A stretch of 64,000 nt of DNA from Rhinopithecus roxellana (GCF_007565055.1 NC_044554.1:16283921-16347920); one strand, 5' to 3'. Positions 1-10,418 are shown, numbered from the stretch's first letter. The notes: generated by a model not told the origin, from the letters alone. Translations and numbers: made by a program.

Positions 1-773
1 GTAATTTTTCCTTTTCTGAGACAAACTAAGTTAATGGAATTAGCAACTGAACTCTAATTTTCTATGTAGCATAATCATTATTTTACTTTTTCAAAAAAAC
101 AAATAGAATTGATTGAAAATTGACTTTTCTGATCACATGAGGTTGAAAATGGAGAAAATTATTATTAAGATTGATATAAAATATTTAAAGTTATGGACAT
201 TTAAAAACAGTATAATGAGTATCAGATCTGTCCACATATCAACAGTGATTAATAAAAGTTATATCTTCCATCTGTGGTATGACATAGTTGTCAAACCATG
301 TTCACATGCATCATCTCACTGCATCCTCACTAATTAAGTGGGAAATTATTCTCTTCACACTATAGATGAGGAAACAGATTCAGAAACATTAAGATGAAGC
401 AATTAGAAGATCTGGCCCTTTTATCACTCTACCAAAATGTCCTTCTATTTTCCTGACACCTTTGAAGAAAAAATGAAATTATTCACCTCATAAGTAGAAA
501 ATTATATACAACTTTTTTCTCCTTATTTAGAGTTTGTTTCTAAGATATTTTCACATCTTAGTTTTAAAAAGTCATTTCTGTGGTCATGAACATATACTTC
601 TGATAGGAGTGTTAAGTTAGTACAAAATTTTTAGAGTTTAATTCAGCAATAAGCATGAAAAACTTTTTCCATGACTCAGAAATTGTACTTTTGGGGATGT
701 AAGCATAAAATTAGGGATACTCAAGAAATTACATTTTATAGGGTTACTTGTAAGAGAAAATAATTGCATCAAT
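1..773. other. AT-rich sequence with a faint MIR/L2-like patch
   Basis: No gene is visible. Around 300-420 the order of short motifs (an ATGAGGAAAC box followed by a run resembling the ancient SINE core) looks like a degraded MIR or L2 remnant on the + strand. The remainder is AT-rich and unassigned. The short ORF here lacks codon or family features and I treat it as chance. Confidence 0.35.
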
Positions 774-785
774 TTAAATGCTCCC

Positions 786-1079
786 TGGCCAGGTGCAGTG
801 GCTCATACCTGCAATTTCAGCACTTTGGGAGGCTGAGATCGGTGGATCACCTGAGGTCAGGAGTTCGAGACCAGCCTGGCCAACATGGCGAAACTCTGTC
901 TCTACTAAAAATTAAAAAAATTTGCTGGGCATGGTGACGGGTGCCTGTAATCTCAGCTACTCAGGAGGCTGAGACAGGAGAATCACTTGAACCCAGGAGG
1001 TGGAGGTTGTAGTGAGCCACGATCACACCACTGCACTCCAGCCTGGGCAGCAAGAGTGAAACTGTCTCAAAAAAAAAAG
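786..1079 (+). mobile_element. Alu SINE, full length
   Basis: It begins GGCCAGGTGCAGTGGCTC, has two Alu arms, RNA polymerase III A and B box regions in the left arm, and a 3' A-run. The insertion is bounded by a 12-bp target duplication TTAAATGCTCCC at 774-785 and 1080-1091, so both ends are exact. It is non-autonomous and depends on L1 ORF2p. It sits just upstream of an old L1 3' end. Confidence 0.95.
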
Positions 1080-1091
1080 TTAAATGCTCCC

Positions 1092-1400
1092 AAATAAGAG
1101 AGTATTACATGAATTATTATATATCTGATATATTATGCAACAATTTAAACATTATATCTTGATATGGGAAATATTCCACATATAAAGTGACAAGAATAGA
1201 TACAAAATTGCATGTACAGTATGATCCCAATTGTGTAATAATAATAATAAATTTAACATAGAATTATACTTTACAGAAACAATTCCAGAGGGATATATAC
1301 CACTTGATAACAGTGGTTATCTTTAATCAGTGATATGATGAGTGGTTACTGCAATTTTTTGTGTGTTATCAATAGTGAAAATATATTACATTTATATAAG
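1092..1400 (+). mobile_element. Old L1 3' end fragment (L1ME/L1M-like)
   Basis: The stretch resembles the 3' UTR of old L1M/L1ME elements: a phrase like GTATGATCCCAATTGTGTAA, then an AATAA-rich run, then a phrase matching AACAGTGGTTATCT. No ORF survives. The boundary with the following 1400-1820 AT-rich sequence, in which I see nothing assignable, is uncertain. Confidence 0.45.
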
Positions 1401-1824
1401 AAAACAATTTTAAAGCATTTCTTCGCATGTATTGTTTCCTAAAACTGGCTCAAATAATCAGATGGGCAGAGGATTTCTTACCATCTAGATGTAAATGTCA
1501 ATTAATATTTTATTTAATGATTTATGTTCAAAAAATGGACAGCAGAGGTCATGAGAGAGTTTTCAGAAGAAAAGGTAACCAAAACAAAGAATTCAGAGAA
1601 AAGCCATAAGAATTTGTTAACATTCTGATTTATAAACTATTTTAAAAATATATCTTATGACTTCTATTATTCTTGTGAAATATTAATAAACTCAACAATC
1701 TTAACTAATAACTATCAACATTGAGAAGTATTTAATGAATATATATAGGTACTAATTCTGTTTGAAATCTCTATGTGAAACTGCAAATAGACACAGTTTT
1801 ATTTCTTCCTTTCTAATCTGTATG

Positions 1825-2180
1825 GCTTTTCTGTTCTAGTGTTATTGCACTGGCTAAGACCGCCACTACAGTATTGAGTTGGAGTGGTAAAAGCAGAAAT
1901 CCTTGATTTATTTCCTATTTATGAGGGAAAACATTGGGTATTTCAACAACAATTAGGAAGTCAGCTGTAGATTTTTAAAAGATGCCCTTTAGCAAGTTAA
2001 GGAAGTTTAATTTCTAATTTGCTTAGACTTTTATCATGAGTGAGTGTTGCATTTTGTCAAATGCTTTTTCTGTATCTATGAAGATGAGCATATGGTTTTT
2101 CTTCTAATTTATTGATGTGGTGTATTACAGTGATTGTTTTTCAAGTGTTTCATTCCCTCAATAAACTACATTTGATCATG
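1825..2180 (-). mobile_element. Old L1 ORF2 fragment, antisense (left part)
   Basis: Read on the minus strand this is reverse-transcriptase-region L1 ORF2. The + strand phrase around 2055-2090 (AAATGCTTTTTCTGTATCTA, then ATGAGCATATGG) corresponds to the L1 segment found at 27900-27935 in the young L1 of this same window. It is heavily diverged with no reading frame. The same L1 continues at 3352-3519 after an LTR insertion. Confidence 0.7.
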
Positions 2181-2184
2181 TTAT

Positions 2185-3347
2185 TGTCAGGGAGCTTTGG
2201 GATGTCAATTTCCTGGCCAGAAACCTTTGTGGCCACAGTACCTTTGCCCAAATTCTTGTTCTGCATCCAGGAAGAATAAGGTACGCAGACAAGTGAAGGG
2301 TGAACAAGACGAAGATGAACTTTATTAAGTGTTACAAGAGCTCAGAGGAGACCCACAGTGGGTAGCTCCTCTCTGTAGGAAGATCATCTGTCCAGTGTTC
2401 AGTTCTCATTAGAGAGGAGGCCCTGGAGAGGGTAGCTCCTCTCTGCTACTGGTTGTCTCGTTTTCTGCAGCTCTCAGTGGAGAGCAGGCCCTGGAGAGGA
2501 TGGCTCCTCTCTGCCTGCAGGTTGTCTCTGAAGCTCTCAGCAGAGAGGGTAGCTCCTTTCTGCAGCTGGTCCTTACGTAATGCCTCTACCCTCTTCATCC
2601 TCTGGCCAGCTTCTGCCCTGCTCTGGCTAAGCCTAGGGCTTTTATGGACCTCAGAGGAGAGGAAGTGCATGCTGATTGGTCCATGGGTAGCCATGGGCTG
2701 CTGGAAGAGGCCCCATGAGTCTCCACACTGGTCTGCAGGACGGGCAGCTGGCTCCCAGCCTTCAGGCCCTCCCTGGACTGAAGGTAGGGCCTTTCTGGGG
2801 ACCTGCCCCCTTCCGCCCAAGAATCTGCCTGCCTCCTGCTGTCATTCATGGCCCCAGGGCTCAACCTGAACCTCACTCCAAGATCTGAGCCACCTCCAGG
2901 AAAGGAGAGACATCAGGCAGCAGGAGCAGACACCCCAAGCCTGCAGGGATTGGGGGGCCTTCCCAGACCCCAGAGGGTGCAGGCTACAGAGATGCCTGGG
3001 TCCTGTGGGTGAGAGGGCAGTGGCAGCTGCACCCAGGGAGCTCCCGCAGGGCAACTCGGAAGGGGCGGGACTCCCCAGCTCCTGCCTACTCCATGTAGTG
3101 GGAGGCCCAGGTCTGCAGCTGCTGGTCGGGCGGCTGCAGCTGCACCCAAGAGGGCAGATCCTGCCTGCTCCCAGCCCTGCGTTAAGAGCACAAGGATGCT
3201 CTGATCTAAAGCTGCGCTTTGGGCGGCTGTAGCCCCGCCCAGGAGGGTGGGGCTCCTGGCTGCTCCGTGGAGTGGGAGGCCTGGGTCTGCAGTCCCAGCC
3301 TTGCCTCCCTGCTGCAGCCAGCGTGATGGCACCAGCCACTGCCATCA
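2185..3347 (-). mobile_element. ERV1-type solo LTR (MER52-like), antisense
   Basis: The + strand begins TGTCAGGG and ends CATCA, so the element is TG...CA on its own strand. It is flanked by an exact 4-bp duplication TTAT (2181-2184 and 3348-3351), the size produced by gammaretrovirus-like integrases. The minus strand has AATAAA (complement at 2318-2332) followed by a phrase about coming from R/U5 of ERV1 LTRs. A GC-rich U3 (2600-3347) holds several long overlapping ORFs on both strands that are composition artefacts. Between 2360 and 2580 a GCTCCTCTCTGC-type unit recurs about four times. No internal provirus remains, so it is a recombined solo LTR. The family name is provisional. Confidence 0.8.
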
Positions 3348-3351
3348 TTAT

Positions 3352-3519
3352 CTTTTCTATAAATTGCTAGATTCAACTTGCAATTTTTACGAGGATTTTT
3401 ACGTATTATTTTCATGAAGGATATTGGTCCAAAGTATTCTTTCATGTCTTTTTCTGGTTTTGATATTAGGGTAAAATTAGAAGGGCAAATGTTGGCTCTT
3501 TTATTTATGGAAGATTGTT
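3352..3519 (-). mobile_element. Old L1 ORF2 fragment, antisense (right part)
   Basis: This resumes the L1 interrupted at 2184. The + strand phrases GAGGATTTTTACG and AAGGATATTGGTC match L1 ORF2 antisense in the position expected after the left fragment. It is then interrupted by the CBX5 retrocopy. Confidence 0.6.
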
Positions 3520-3537
3520 AGAAAACTGTTAATATGG
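3520..3537 (+). repeat. Target-site duplication of the CBX5 retrocopy (copy 1)
   Basis: The 18-mer AGAAAACTGTTAATATGG is repeated exactly at 4550-4567, immediately after the A-rich tail. The AAAA-rich start is what L1 endonuclease cleavage is expected to leave. The exact match suggests the insertion is not extremely old. Confidence 0.95.
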
Positions 3538-4549
3538 GTGGCTAGTGGTGCGGCCTCACCAAACAGGAACAGGGCAGACGTTAGCGTGAGTGATCACTCT
3601 CAATCCCGGGGACCCGGTGGTCTTAGTCTTTCAGGTGGAACGGTGTGCAACATGGGAAAGAAAACCAAGCGGACAGCTGACAGTTCTTCTTCAGAGGATG
3701 AGGAGGAGGAGTACGTTGTGGAGAAGGTGCTAGACAGGCGTGTAGTTAAGGGACAAGTGGAATATCTACTGAAGTGGAAAGGCTTTTCTGAGGAGCACAA
3801 TACTTGGGAACCTGAGAAAAACTTGGATTGCCCTGAGCTAATTTCCGAATTTATGAAAAAGTATAAGAAGATGAAGGAGGGTGAAAATAATAAACCCAGG
3901 GAGAAGTCAGAAAGTAACAAGAGGAAATCGAATTTCTCAAACAGTGCCGAGGATATCAAATCCAAAAAAAAGAGAGCAGAGCAATGATATCGCTCGGGGC
4001 TTTGAGAGAGGACTGGAACCAGAAAAGATCATTGGGGCAACAGATTCCTGTGGTGATTTAATGTTCCTAATGAAATGGAAAGACACAGATGAAGCTGACC
4101 TGGTTCTTGCAAAAGAAGCTAACGTGAAATGTCCACAAATTGTGATAGCATTTTATGAAGAGAGACTGACATGGCATGCATATCCTGAGGATGCGGAAAA
4201 CAAAGAGAAAGAAACAGCAAAGAGCTAAAGGAGGGGATGGTCTCTGTCATTTCTCTTTGTACATAATACATTCACCTCCCTGCCTCCTCTCCCTTCTACC
4301 CAACCCTTTCTATCCTAAACACATCCATAAAAAATGTGCTTATCACTGTGCTCCACAGGAGAAATGTTGGTATTGGTTCTCTTGTAACATAACTGATGGT
4401 CTGATTAATGATGAGTGTCTCTCTGTGAAGACTAGGCATTTACATACTGAGTGTAATACCCACAATTTTTTTTTCCTTTGCCCTGATCTCTTTCTGCTCC
4501 CCTGTGACCTCAAGATGAGTTTTAACTTAAAAAAAAAAAAAGAAAAAAA
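3538..4549 (+). pseudogene. CBX5: Processed pseudogene (retrocopy) of CBX5, HP1 alpha
   Basis: An ATG at 3652 opens a protein matching human CBX5 from memory of the family: MGKKTKRTADSSSS, an acidic stretch, then the chromodomain with Tyr, Trp and Phe cage residues, hinge, and chromoshadow domain ending in KEKETAKS at 4228. HP1 alpha binds H3K9me3 in heterochromatin. Relative to the parent, one extra GAG codon sits in the acidic run, and a net 2-bp loss in the AG-rich hinge near 3965-3978 shifts frame and stops translation at 3987. The chromoshadow half (to 4228) is open in another frame. There are no introns, about 114 bp of 5' UTR, about 300 bp of 3' UTR and an A-rich tail (4529-4549). These are hallmarks of L1-mediated retrotransposition. 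No promoter of its own is evident, and expression is unlikely but untested. Confidence 0.95.
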
Positions 4550-4567
4550 AGAAAACTGTTAATATGG
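4550..4567 (+). repeat. Target-site duplication of the CBX5 retrocopy (copy 2)
   Basis: Exact copy of 3520-3537; it marks the 3' boundary of the retrocopy. Confidence 0.95.
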
Positions 4568-4639
4568 TTTAGCTTTTTTTATCCTGCTCAGAAGTCAATA
4601 TGCTTTCTTTGTCTAAAGTCTCCAGTTTATAGCTCTTCA

Positions 4640-5330
4640 GCCTTTCCCTGCTCTTTCTATTTTTTACTTTTGGAGCTCTCATTTAGACATATATTTTAAT
4701 TTCTCATTCTGTCATCCATATCTCTTAACTGTGTTTACATGATTTATTCCTCTTCATCTTTTTGTGTTTCATTCTGGATGATTTCCTGAAATCTATGTTC
4801 CAATTCATTAATTCTTTCCCAGTCTTTGCTAATCCATTGTTTAATATCTGCATTGAATTTTTCATCCCAATGACTATATTATCATTTCTAGAATATTTCT
4901 TTGGTTCTTTAAAAAATCTGTTTTATCTTATTTTAAACTGCCCTGTTCATTTTACTGTGGTTTCTTTACCTTCTCTTGCCTCTTTAATTCTTTTAAACAT
5001 ACTTATGCGAAATTATTCTTGTCTGTTCTGTTTTTAGGTTGCTGTTTCTCTCTTGCTACATAAACAAACTCTGTCTCATGGTGGTTTATTTCCTGTCATG
5101 GCTTACAAATTTTTATTTATAGCTCATCTTCAGCGGGAGTTCTCTTTTCTGAAAATCCTTTACATTCTAGATTATAATAAAAATTTTCTTGTTCCCTCTA
5201 GAACAATTTTGGATGTGCTTCAGTCAGAACTCGACCAATTTCCATGGTCATGGGCCAGGTTTTTGATTTTTATTTTCTTTTGTTTTTGCTTCATTTCCTT
5301 TTGTGCAAAGTAACTCATTCATACAAGAGA
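4640..5330 (-). mobile_element. Ancient LINE fragment (L1M/HAL1-like), antisense
   Basis: The + strand carries degraded phrases that I associate with antisense L1M/HAL1 elements, for example CAATTCATTAATTCTTT followed by ATCATTTCTAGAATATTTC and TTTGGTTCTTT. No frame survives. ORFs on the + strand here are T-rich chance frames. A similar patch recurs at 6535-6786 between two Tigger elements, so this may be one fossil split by them. Confidence 0.4.
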
Positions 5331-5945
5331 ATAAAGTATGAATAAAGTCTAAAGAATAATAGTAAAAAGAACATCTTTATGCCTAACACCCAGTTTAAGA
5401 AATAAGACATACCAATAAGTTTGAGTTTCCTTTTTTCTTTTTTCCTCCTTTATCTTCTGGTTTTCACTTAAAAGCAGGCTGAATTGAGAACTGTGTAGAA
5501 GAAAAGGGGCTCCTGCCACACAGAAAGTGTAGGGAAATCCCAATTTTCTTTTAATTTTCTTTTTGGTGTGCTGGCCGTGCCCCAAGGCCAGCTCCAAACA
5601 CAGATTTGCACTGCCACTGCCAAGCTGTGAAGATTCCTGAGAATAAAAGAGAACACTGTCTCTCTGAATAGAGGAACTGGAAAGAGAGTGTGTGGGGGAA
5701 TCCTCATACTATTTCTCTTTTTTTCTTGATATTTTGCCTCAAGGGCAGCCCCAACTACTTGGAAGTGAATGGCAGCATAAGGCAAATCTTTAAGACAGCC
5801 TGATCCTTCTGGCCATAACAAAGGGGGCCCACAAAAACCGTAAAGTGTAGGAGAAATCCCATGTAGGAGAGAACTGGTGATCCTAATTCGGTGTTTGAAA
5901 CTACTTAAGTAACAGGGTCAGCCCTACTCCTGCACAAACGTGGAG
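5331..5945. other. No gene seen; unassigned sequence
   Basis: A phrase like GTGTAGGAAATCCCA occurs three times in loosely similar form (about 5528, 5690 and 5845), hinting at an old internally repeated or duplicated element, but I cannot name it. No ORF here has recognisable homology. Confidence 0.5.
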
Positions 5946-5947
5946 TA

Positions 5948-6532
5948 CAGTAGGCCCCTCTTTGGCTTTGCTGTCTGAGGTTTCAGTTTCCCATGATCAA
6001 CTGCAGTCTGAAAATATTAAATGGAAAATTCTGGAAATAACTCATAAATTTTAAATTGCACACACTTCTGAGAAGCATGATGAAATCTTGCACTGTCTCA
6101 CTCCATCCTTTGTGCAGCATATCCACACTGTCTATCCTACCCACCCAATTGTCTCTCAGTAGCTTAGCTGTTTTGGTTATCAGATTTGCTGTTGATATCT
6201 CAGTGCTCATATTCAAGTAACCCTTATTTTACTTAATAATCACTCCAAAGCACAAGAGTAGTAATGCTGGCAATTAGGAGATACCAAAGAGAAGCCATAA
6301 AGTATTTCCTGTGAGTGAAAAGGTGAAAATTCTCAATTTAATAAGGAAAGAAAAAAAGCTATATGCTGAAATTGCCAAGATCCAAGGTTAGAATGAATCT
6401 TATGCCTGTGAAATTGTGAAGAATGAAAAATAAATTAGTGCATAGTGTATGTAGAGTTTGGTGCTAATCCTGGTTTCAGTCATCCACTGGGGATCTTGGA
6501 ACATATCCCCCATGGATAAAGAGATACTACTG
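5948..6532 (+). mobile_element. Tigger-family (mariner-like) DNA transposon, internally deleted
   Basis: The left end CAGTAGGCCCCTCTTTGG and the right end (complement CAGTAGTATCTCTTTATCC) form degenerate terminal inverted repeats. The element is flanked by the TA duplication (5946-5947, 6533-6534) characteristic of Tc1/mariner elements. Internal phrases such as CCAAAGAGAAGCCATAAAGT and AAAAGGTGAAAATTCTC match the start of the Tigger (pogo-like) transposase region. The reading frame is broken and most of the transposase is deleted. A second relative lies 255 bp downstream. Confidence 0.85.
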
Positions 6533-6786
6533 TAATCTCTACTGATCTGTCTACAAGTTTGCTGATCCTTCTCCTTGCTCAAATCTACCATTGAACTCCC
6601 CCAGCAAATCTTTCAATTATTATAATTTTCTACTCAGGAATTTCAATTTGGTTTCTTAAAAATTTCTACTTATTGATATTTTCTGATGAATTACATCGTA
6701 CTCTTCTTTAATTCTTTAAATATGGTTTCCTTTCATTCTTCAGACATATTTATAACATCTGCTTTGAAATCACTGTTAAATTAGAC

Positions 6787-7220
6787 ACCTGCCCACTAGT
6801 CACTTAGTAGCCATCTCAGTTATCAGATCAACTGTTGATGTATCTCAGTGCTTGCATTCAACTAACCCTATTTTACTTCATAAGGGCCCCAAAGTACAAG
6901 AGTAGTGATGCTGACTACTTGGATATACCAAAGAGAAGCCATAAAGTGCTTCCTTTAAGTGAAAAGGTGAAAGTTTTTGACTTAATAAGGAAATAAAAAA
7001 TCATATGCTGAGGTTGCTAAAATCTATGATACGGACAAATCTTCTATTTGTGAAATTGTGGAGAAGACAATTTTGTACTAGTTTTGCTGTCACATCTCAA
7101 ACTGCAAAAGTTATAGCCACAGTGCTTGTATAGGATATATAGGGTACTATACACAGTTTGAGGCATCCACTGGGGGAGTCTTATAAATGCATCCCATGCA
7201 GATAAGGGGAGGGCTACTCA
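6787..7220 (+). mobile_element. Second Tigger-family fragment, 5' truncated
   Basis: It begins partway into the element (phrase TAGTCACTTAGTAGCC) and shares CCAAAGAGAAGCCATAAAGT with the first copy. It ends near a CATCCACTGGGGGAGTC phrase followed by a degraded terminal repeat. It keeps an internal block (about 7080-7130) absent from the first copy, so the two have different internal deletions and are probably independent insertions. Confidence 0.8.
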
Positions 7221-7444
7221 AGAAAGCATAGTTAAGGCTTTGAGAAATGAGCTATGATAAAAATACCACAAAGGTCTCAGAACAACTCGTGAGTGTTGCA
7301 TGTAATGTACAGACCCAAAGAGCATAGCAAAGGCTTTGAAAACTAAATATTGGAATTACTGTCCCTGAAGGCATGACAGAACTTGTGATCTGAGCCTAAC
7401 CAGATTGATTGCTTACTAAAACAAACAAACAAAAATCAGTATCT

Positions 7445-7498
7445 TTAGAAGATTTTAGCAGGACTCAGAGCTTAGAAGATTTTAACAGGACCCAGAGC
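7445..7498 (+). repeat. Two-copy 27-bp tandem duplication
   Basis: Units 7445-7471 and 7472-7498 are 27 bp each, beginning TTAGAAGATTTTA, and differ at only two positions, so the duplication is fairly recent. Confidence 0.9.
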
Positions 7499-7516
7499 TT
7501 CACAGCCAGCATAATA

Positions 7517-7800
7517 TCCTTTTCTTTTCTTTTCTTTTCTTTTTTTATGGAGTCTCACTCTGTCGTCCAGGCTGGAGTGCAGTGGCGCAATCTCGGCTCA
7601 CTGCAACGTCTGCCTCCCAAGTTCAAGCGATTCTCCCACCTCAGGCTCCCAACTAGCTGGGACTACTGGTACGTGCCACCACACCTGGCCAATTTTTATA
7701 GAGATGGGGTTTCACCATGTTGGCCAGGTTGGTCTCAAACTCCTGACCTCAAGTGATTCTCCCACCTTGGCTTCCCAAGGCTGGGATTGCAGGCATGAAC
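7517..7800 (-). mobile_element. Alu SINE, antisense, 5' truncated
   Basis: It begins on the + strand with a CTTTT-rich tail, then TGGAGTCTCACTCTGTC. It stops at GCAGGCATGAAC, lacking about 20 bp of the Alu 5' start. The flanking duplication AGCATAATA (7508-7516, 7801-7809) confirms the truncation arose at insertion. Confidence 0.95.
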
Positions 7801-7809
7801 AGCATAATA

Positions 7810-8710
7810 GTCAAATTGTCCATCTTAAAATCCCAAATTACTCAACATATCAGTAACAGGAAAATCTGGCCAAAATTTTCAAAGGAAAAGATACCACCCC
7901 CAAATTATCAAAGACTATTTACAATCGCCAGAAACCTTGAAACAACCCAAAGTTCTCTCAGATGTGAGTGGAAAAACAAACTGTAGTACATCCACATAAT
8001 GGAATGCTGCTCAGTAATAAAAAGTGACAATTGGTATACCCAACAAAATAGATAAAAATCTCAAGAATAGGCCGGGTGCAGTGGTTCACGCCTGTAATCT
8101 CAGCACTTTGGGAGGCCGAGGTGGGCTGATTACTTGAGGTCAGAATTTCGAGACCAGCCTGGCCAACATGGCAAAACCACATCTCTACTACAAATACAAA
8201 GATTAGCTAGGCATGGTGGTGGGTGCCTGTAGTCTCAGCTACTTGAATGGCTGAGGCAGGAGAATCCCTTGAACCTAGGAGGAAGAGGTTGCAGTGAACC
8301 AAGATCATGCCACTGCACTTAAACCTGGGCAACAGAGCAAGACTCCGTGTAAAAGAAAAAAAACAAACAAACTCAAGAACATTTTACAAAGTGAAAGAAG
8401 CTATACGCGAAAGATTACATACTACGTGATTCCACTTTTATGATATTCTGGAAAAGGCTAAATAAAAATGATGGGGAGCAGATCAGTTGTTGCCAGGAGT
8501 TAATGTGGAGGTAAAGTTTGACTACAAAGGGGTACTGCATGAAAGAATTTACTTTGGTCCAGAGGAAGGGAAAGAACTGTTCTACATCTTGATTGTAGTC
8601 ATGGTAACATGCATACAAGCATTTGATAGAATGCACAGAACTGTCAACAAAAAGAGTAATTTTTACTCTGTGTAAATTTAAAAGTGAATTTCAAAAAATA
8701 TGCATAAAAA
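7810..8710 (+). mobile_element. Old L1M 3' end, interrupted by an Alu
   Basis: Phrases of the distal ORF2/3' UTR of old L1s occur in order: ATTTACAATCGCCAGAAACC, CACATAATGGAATGCTGCTC, then after the Alu TGATATTCTGGAAAAGGC and ATCAGTTGTTGCCAGGAG. No ORF2 frame survives. Confidence 0.75.
8070..8371 (+). mobile_element. Alu SINE inside the L1M 3' end
   Basis: It starts GGCCGGGTGCAGTGG and ends in an A-rich tail with AAACAAAC. The duplication CTCAAGAA flanks it (8060-8067 and 8372-8379). Confidence 0.93.
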
Positions 8711-9050
8711 GAAAACACCATCTGTGAAGCAGATGACCTTACAAGTGAATTCTACCAAACATTTTAAGGGAAATAATACCAGTTTTACATAAACTGTCTC
8801 AAAAATTAGAAAGGAGAGAACTCTTCCCAACTCACTTTATGAGGCCAGTATCATCTTGATAACAAAATTAGACAAAAATATTGCCAGAAAAGAACTAGAA
8901 AATAATCCCTCATGAACACAAATGCAAAATCTTTAACATTACATGAGCAAATCAAAATCCAATAATATGGGAAAGGATAATGCATCATGACCAAGTGGGG
9001 GTTTATCTCTCAAATGCAAGATTAATTTTATGACCAAAAATCAAGCAGTG

Positions 9051-9360
9051 GACCAGGTGTGGTGGCTCATGCCTATAATCCCAGCAGTTTGGAAAGCCAG
9101 CGTGGGAGGATTGCTTGAATCCAGGAGTTCAAGATCAGCCTGGGCAATATAGTGAGTCTCGGTGTGTACAAAAAAAAAAAGAAGAGAAAAAAATTAGCCA
9201 GTCATGATGGCACACACATGTAGTCCCAACTACCCAGGACACTGAGGCAGGAGAATCAGTTGAGCCCAGGATGTCAAGGCTGCAGTGAGCTGTGATTGTA
9301 CCATCACACTCCAACCTGGGTGACAAAGTGAGACCCTGTCTCAAATAAATAAATAAAATT
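9051..9360 (+). mobile_element. Alu SINE in L1-A
   Basis: An old Alu (start GACCAGGTGTGGTGGCTC) has an expanded middle A-rich region (9170-9194) and a tail of AAATAAATAA. The flanking duplication AAGCAGTG is at 9043-9050 and 9361-9368. Confidence 0.92.
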
Positions 9361-9442
9361 AAGCAGTGTAATTCACCACTCACAAACTTAAAAAAGGGAA
9401 AATGTGATTATCTCAATAGATTTTTTAAAAAAGTGTTTGATA

Positions 9443-9731
9443 GGCCAGGCATGGTGGCTCACGCCTGTAATCCCAGCACTTTGAGAGCCCAAGGTGGGTG
9501 GATCACCTGAGGTCAGGAGTTCGAGACCAGTCTGGCCAACATGGTGAAACCCCATCTCCACTAAAAATATAAAATTAGCCGGGCATGGTGGTGCATGCCT
9601 GTAATCCCAGCTACTGGGGAGGCTGAGGCAGGAGAATCACTTGAACCTAGGAGGCAGAGGTTGTGGTAAGCCGAGATCATGCCACTGCACTCCAGCCTGA
9701 GTGACAGAGCAAGAGTCCGTCTCAAAAAAAA
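9443..9731 (+). mobile_element. Alu SINE in L1-A
   Basis: Full-length two-arm Alu from GGCCAGGCATGGTGGCTC to an A-run. The target duplication is not obvious. Confidence 0.92.
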
Positions 9732-9892
9732 TTTTTTTGGCAAAACTCAGTGCCATTCCTGATAGAAACTCTCCACTAACTTGAAAGAGAAGAGAACCTC
9801 CTCCAACAGCAGCCATCTATGGAAAATTTATACTTAGTGCCACACTTTAATAATGAAAGACTGAATGCTCTCCCTTTAAGATCTGGAGCAAC

Positions 9893-9924
<32 letters not shown>

Positions 9925-10200
9925 TGAGACGGAGTCTCGCTTTGTTGCCCAGGCTGGAATGCAGTGGTGTGATCTTGGCTCACTGCAACCTCTGCCTCCC
10001 AGGTTCAAGCAATTCTCTTGCCTCATCCCCACTTAGTAGCTGGGACTACAGGTGTGCGCCACCACACCTGGCTAATTTTTGTATTTTTTAGTGGAGACGT
10101 TGTTTCACCATGTTGGCCAGGCTGGTCTCAAACTCAGGTGATCCACTCGCCTCGGCCTCCCAAAGTTCTGGGATTACAGGCATGAGCCACCGTGCCTGGC
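9893..10200 (-). mobile_element. Alu SINE, antisense, with (GTT)n-expanded tail
   Basis: The poly-A tail of this antisense Alu has become a (TTG)n microsatellite (9894-9921). The flanking duplication is CTGGAGCAA (9884-9892) versus CTGGAACAA (10201-10209). A 61-codon glutamine-rich ORF on the minus strand is only this microsatellite. Confidence 0.92.
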
Positions 10201-10386
10201 CTGGAACAATTTTTTTTACCACTTTTATTCAGCATTGTACTGGAGGTCCCATACAATGCAATTGGACAATAAAAGGAAATAAAAGAGCTTCTGGTTTGGG
10301 ATTCTTCATGTAAGGAACTTGGTGCTACTCCATCCTAACAAATAAAAAGCTAAACAGACTGAAAAATCAATTACATATGCTTAGGT

Positions 10387-10418
<32 letters not shown>

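Larger units (their letters stand above)
8715..10309 (+). mobile_element. Old L1 (L1-A), ORF2 5'/middle part, split by three Alus
   Basis: Sense ORF2 remnants: GTGAATTCTACCAAACATTT, ATGAGGCCAGTATCATC, GGTGTTTGATAG-like RT region, then GAAAGACTGAATGCTCTCCC and CATTGTACTGGAGGT. The order matches L1 ORF2 reverse-transcriptase sequence. The frame is lost. The element stops near 10300 and resumes in register at about 16811, which defines the site where L1-B landed. Confidence 0.75.

Noticed and set aside
2446..3348. Cluster of long ORFs (up to 168 codons) on both strands in GC-rich sequence
   Set aside because: They lie wholly within a solo LTR with exact TTAT flanks, overlap in several frames and have no recognisable domains; stop codons are simply rare in this composition.
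9847..10032. Glutamine-rich minus-strand ORF
   Set aside because: Its Q-run is the TTG microsatellite of an Alu tail.
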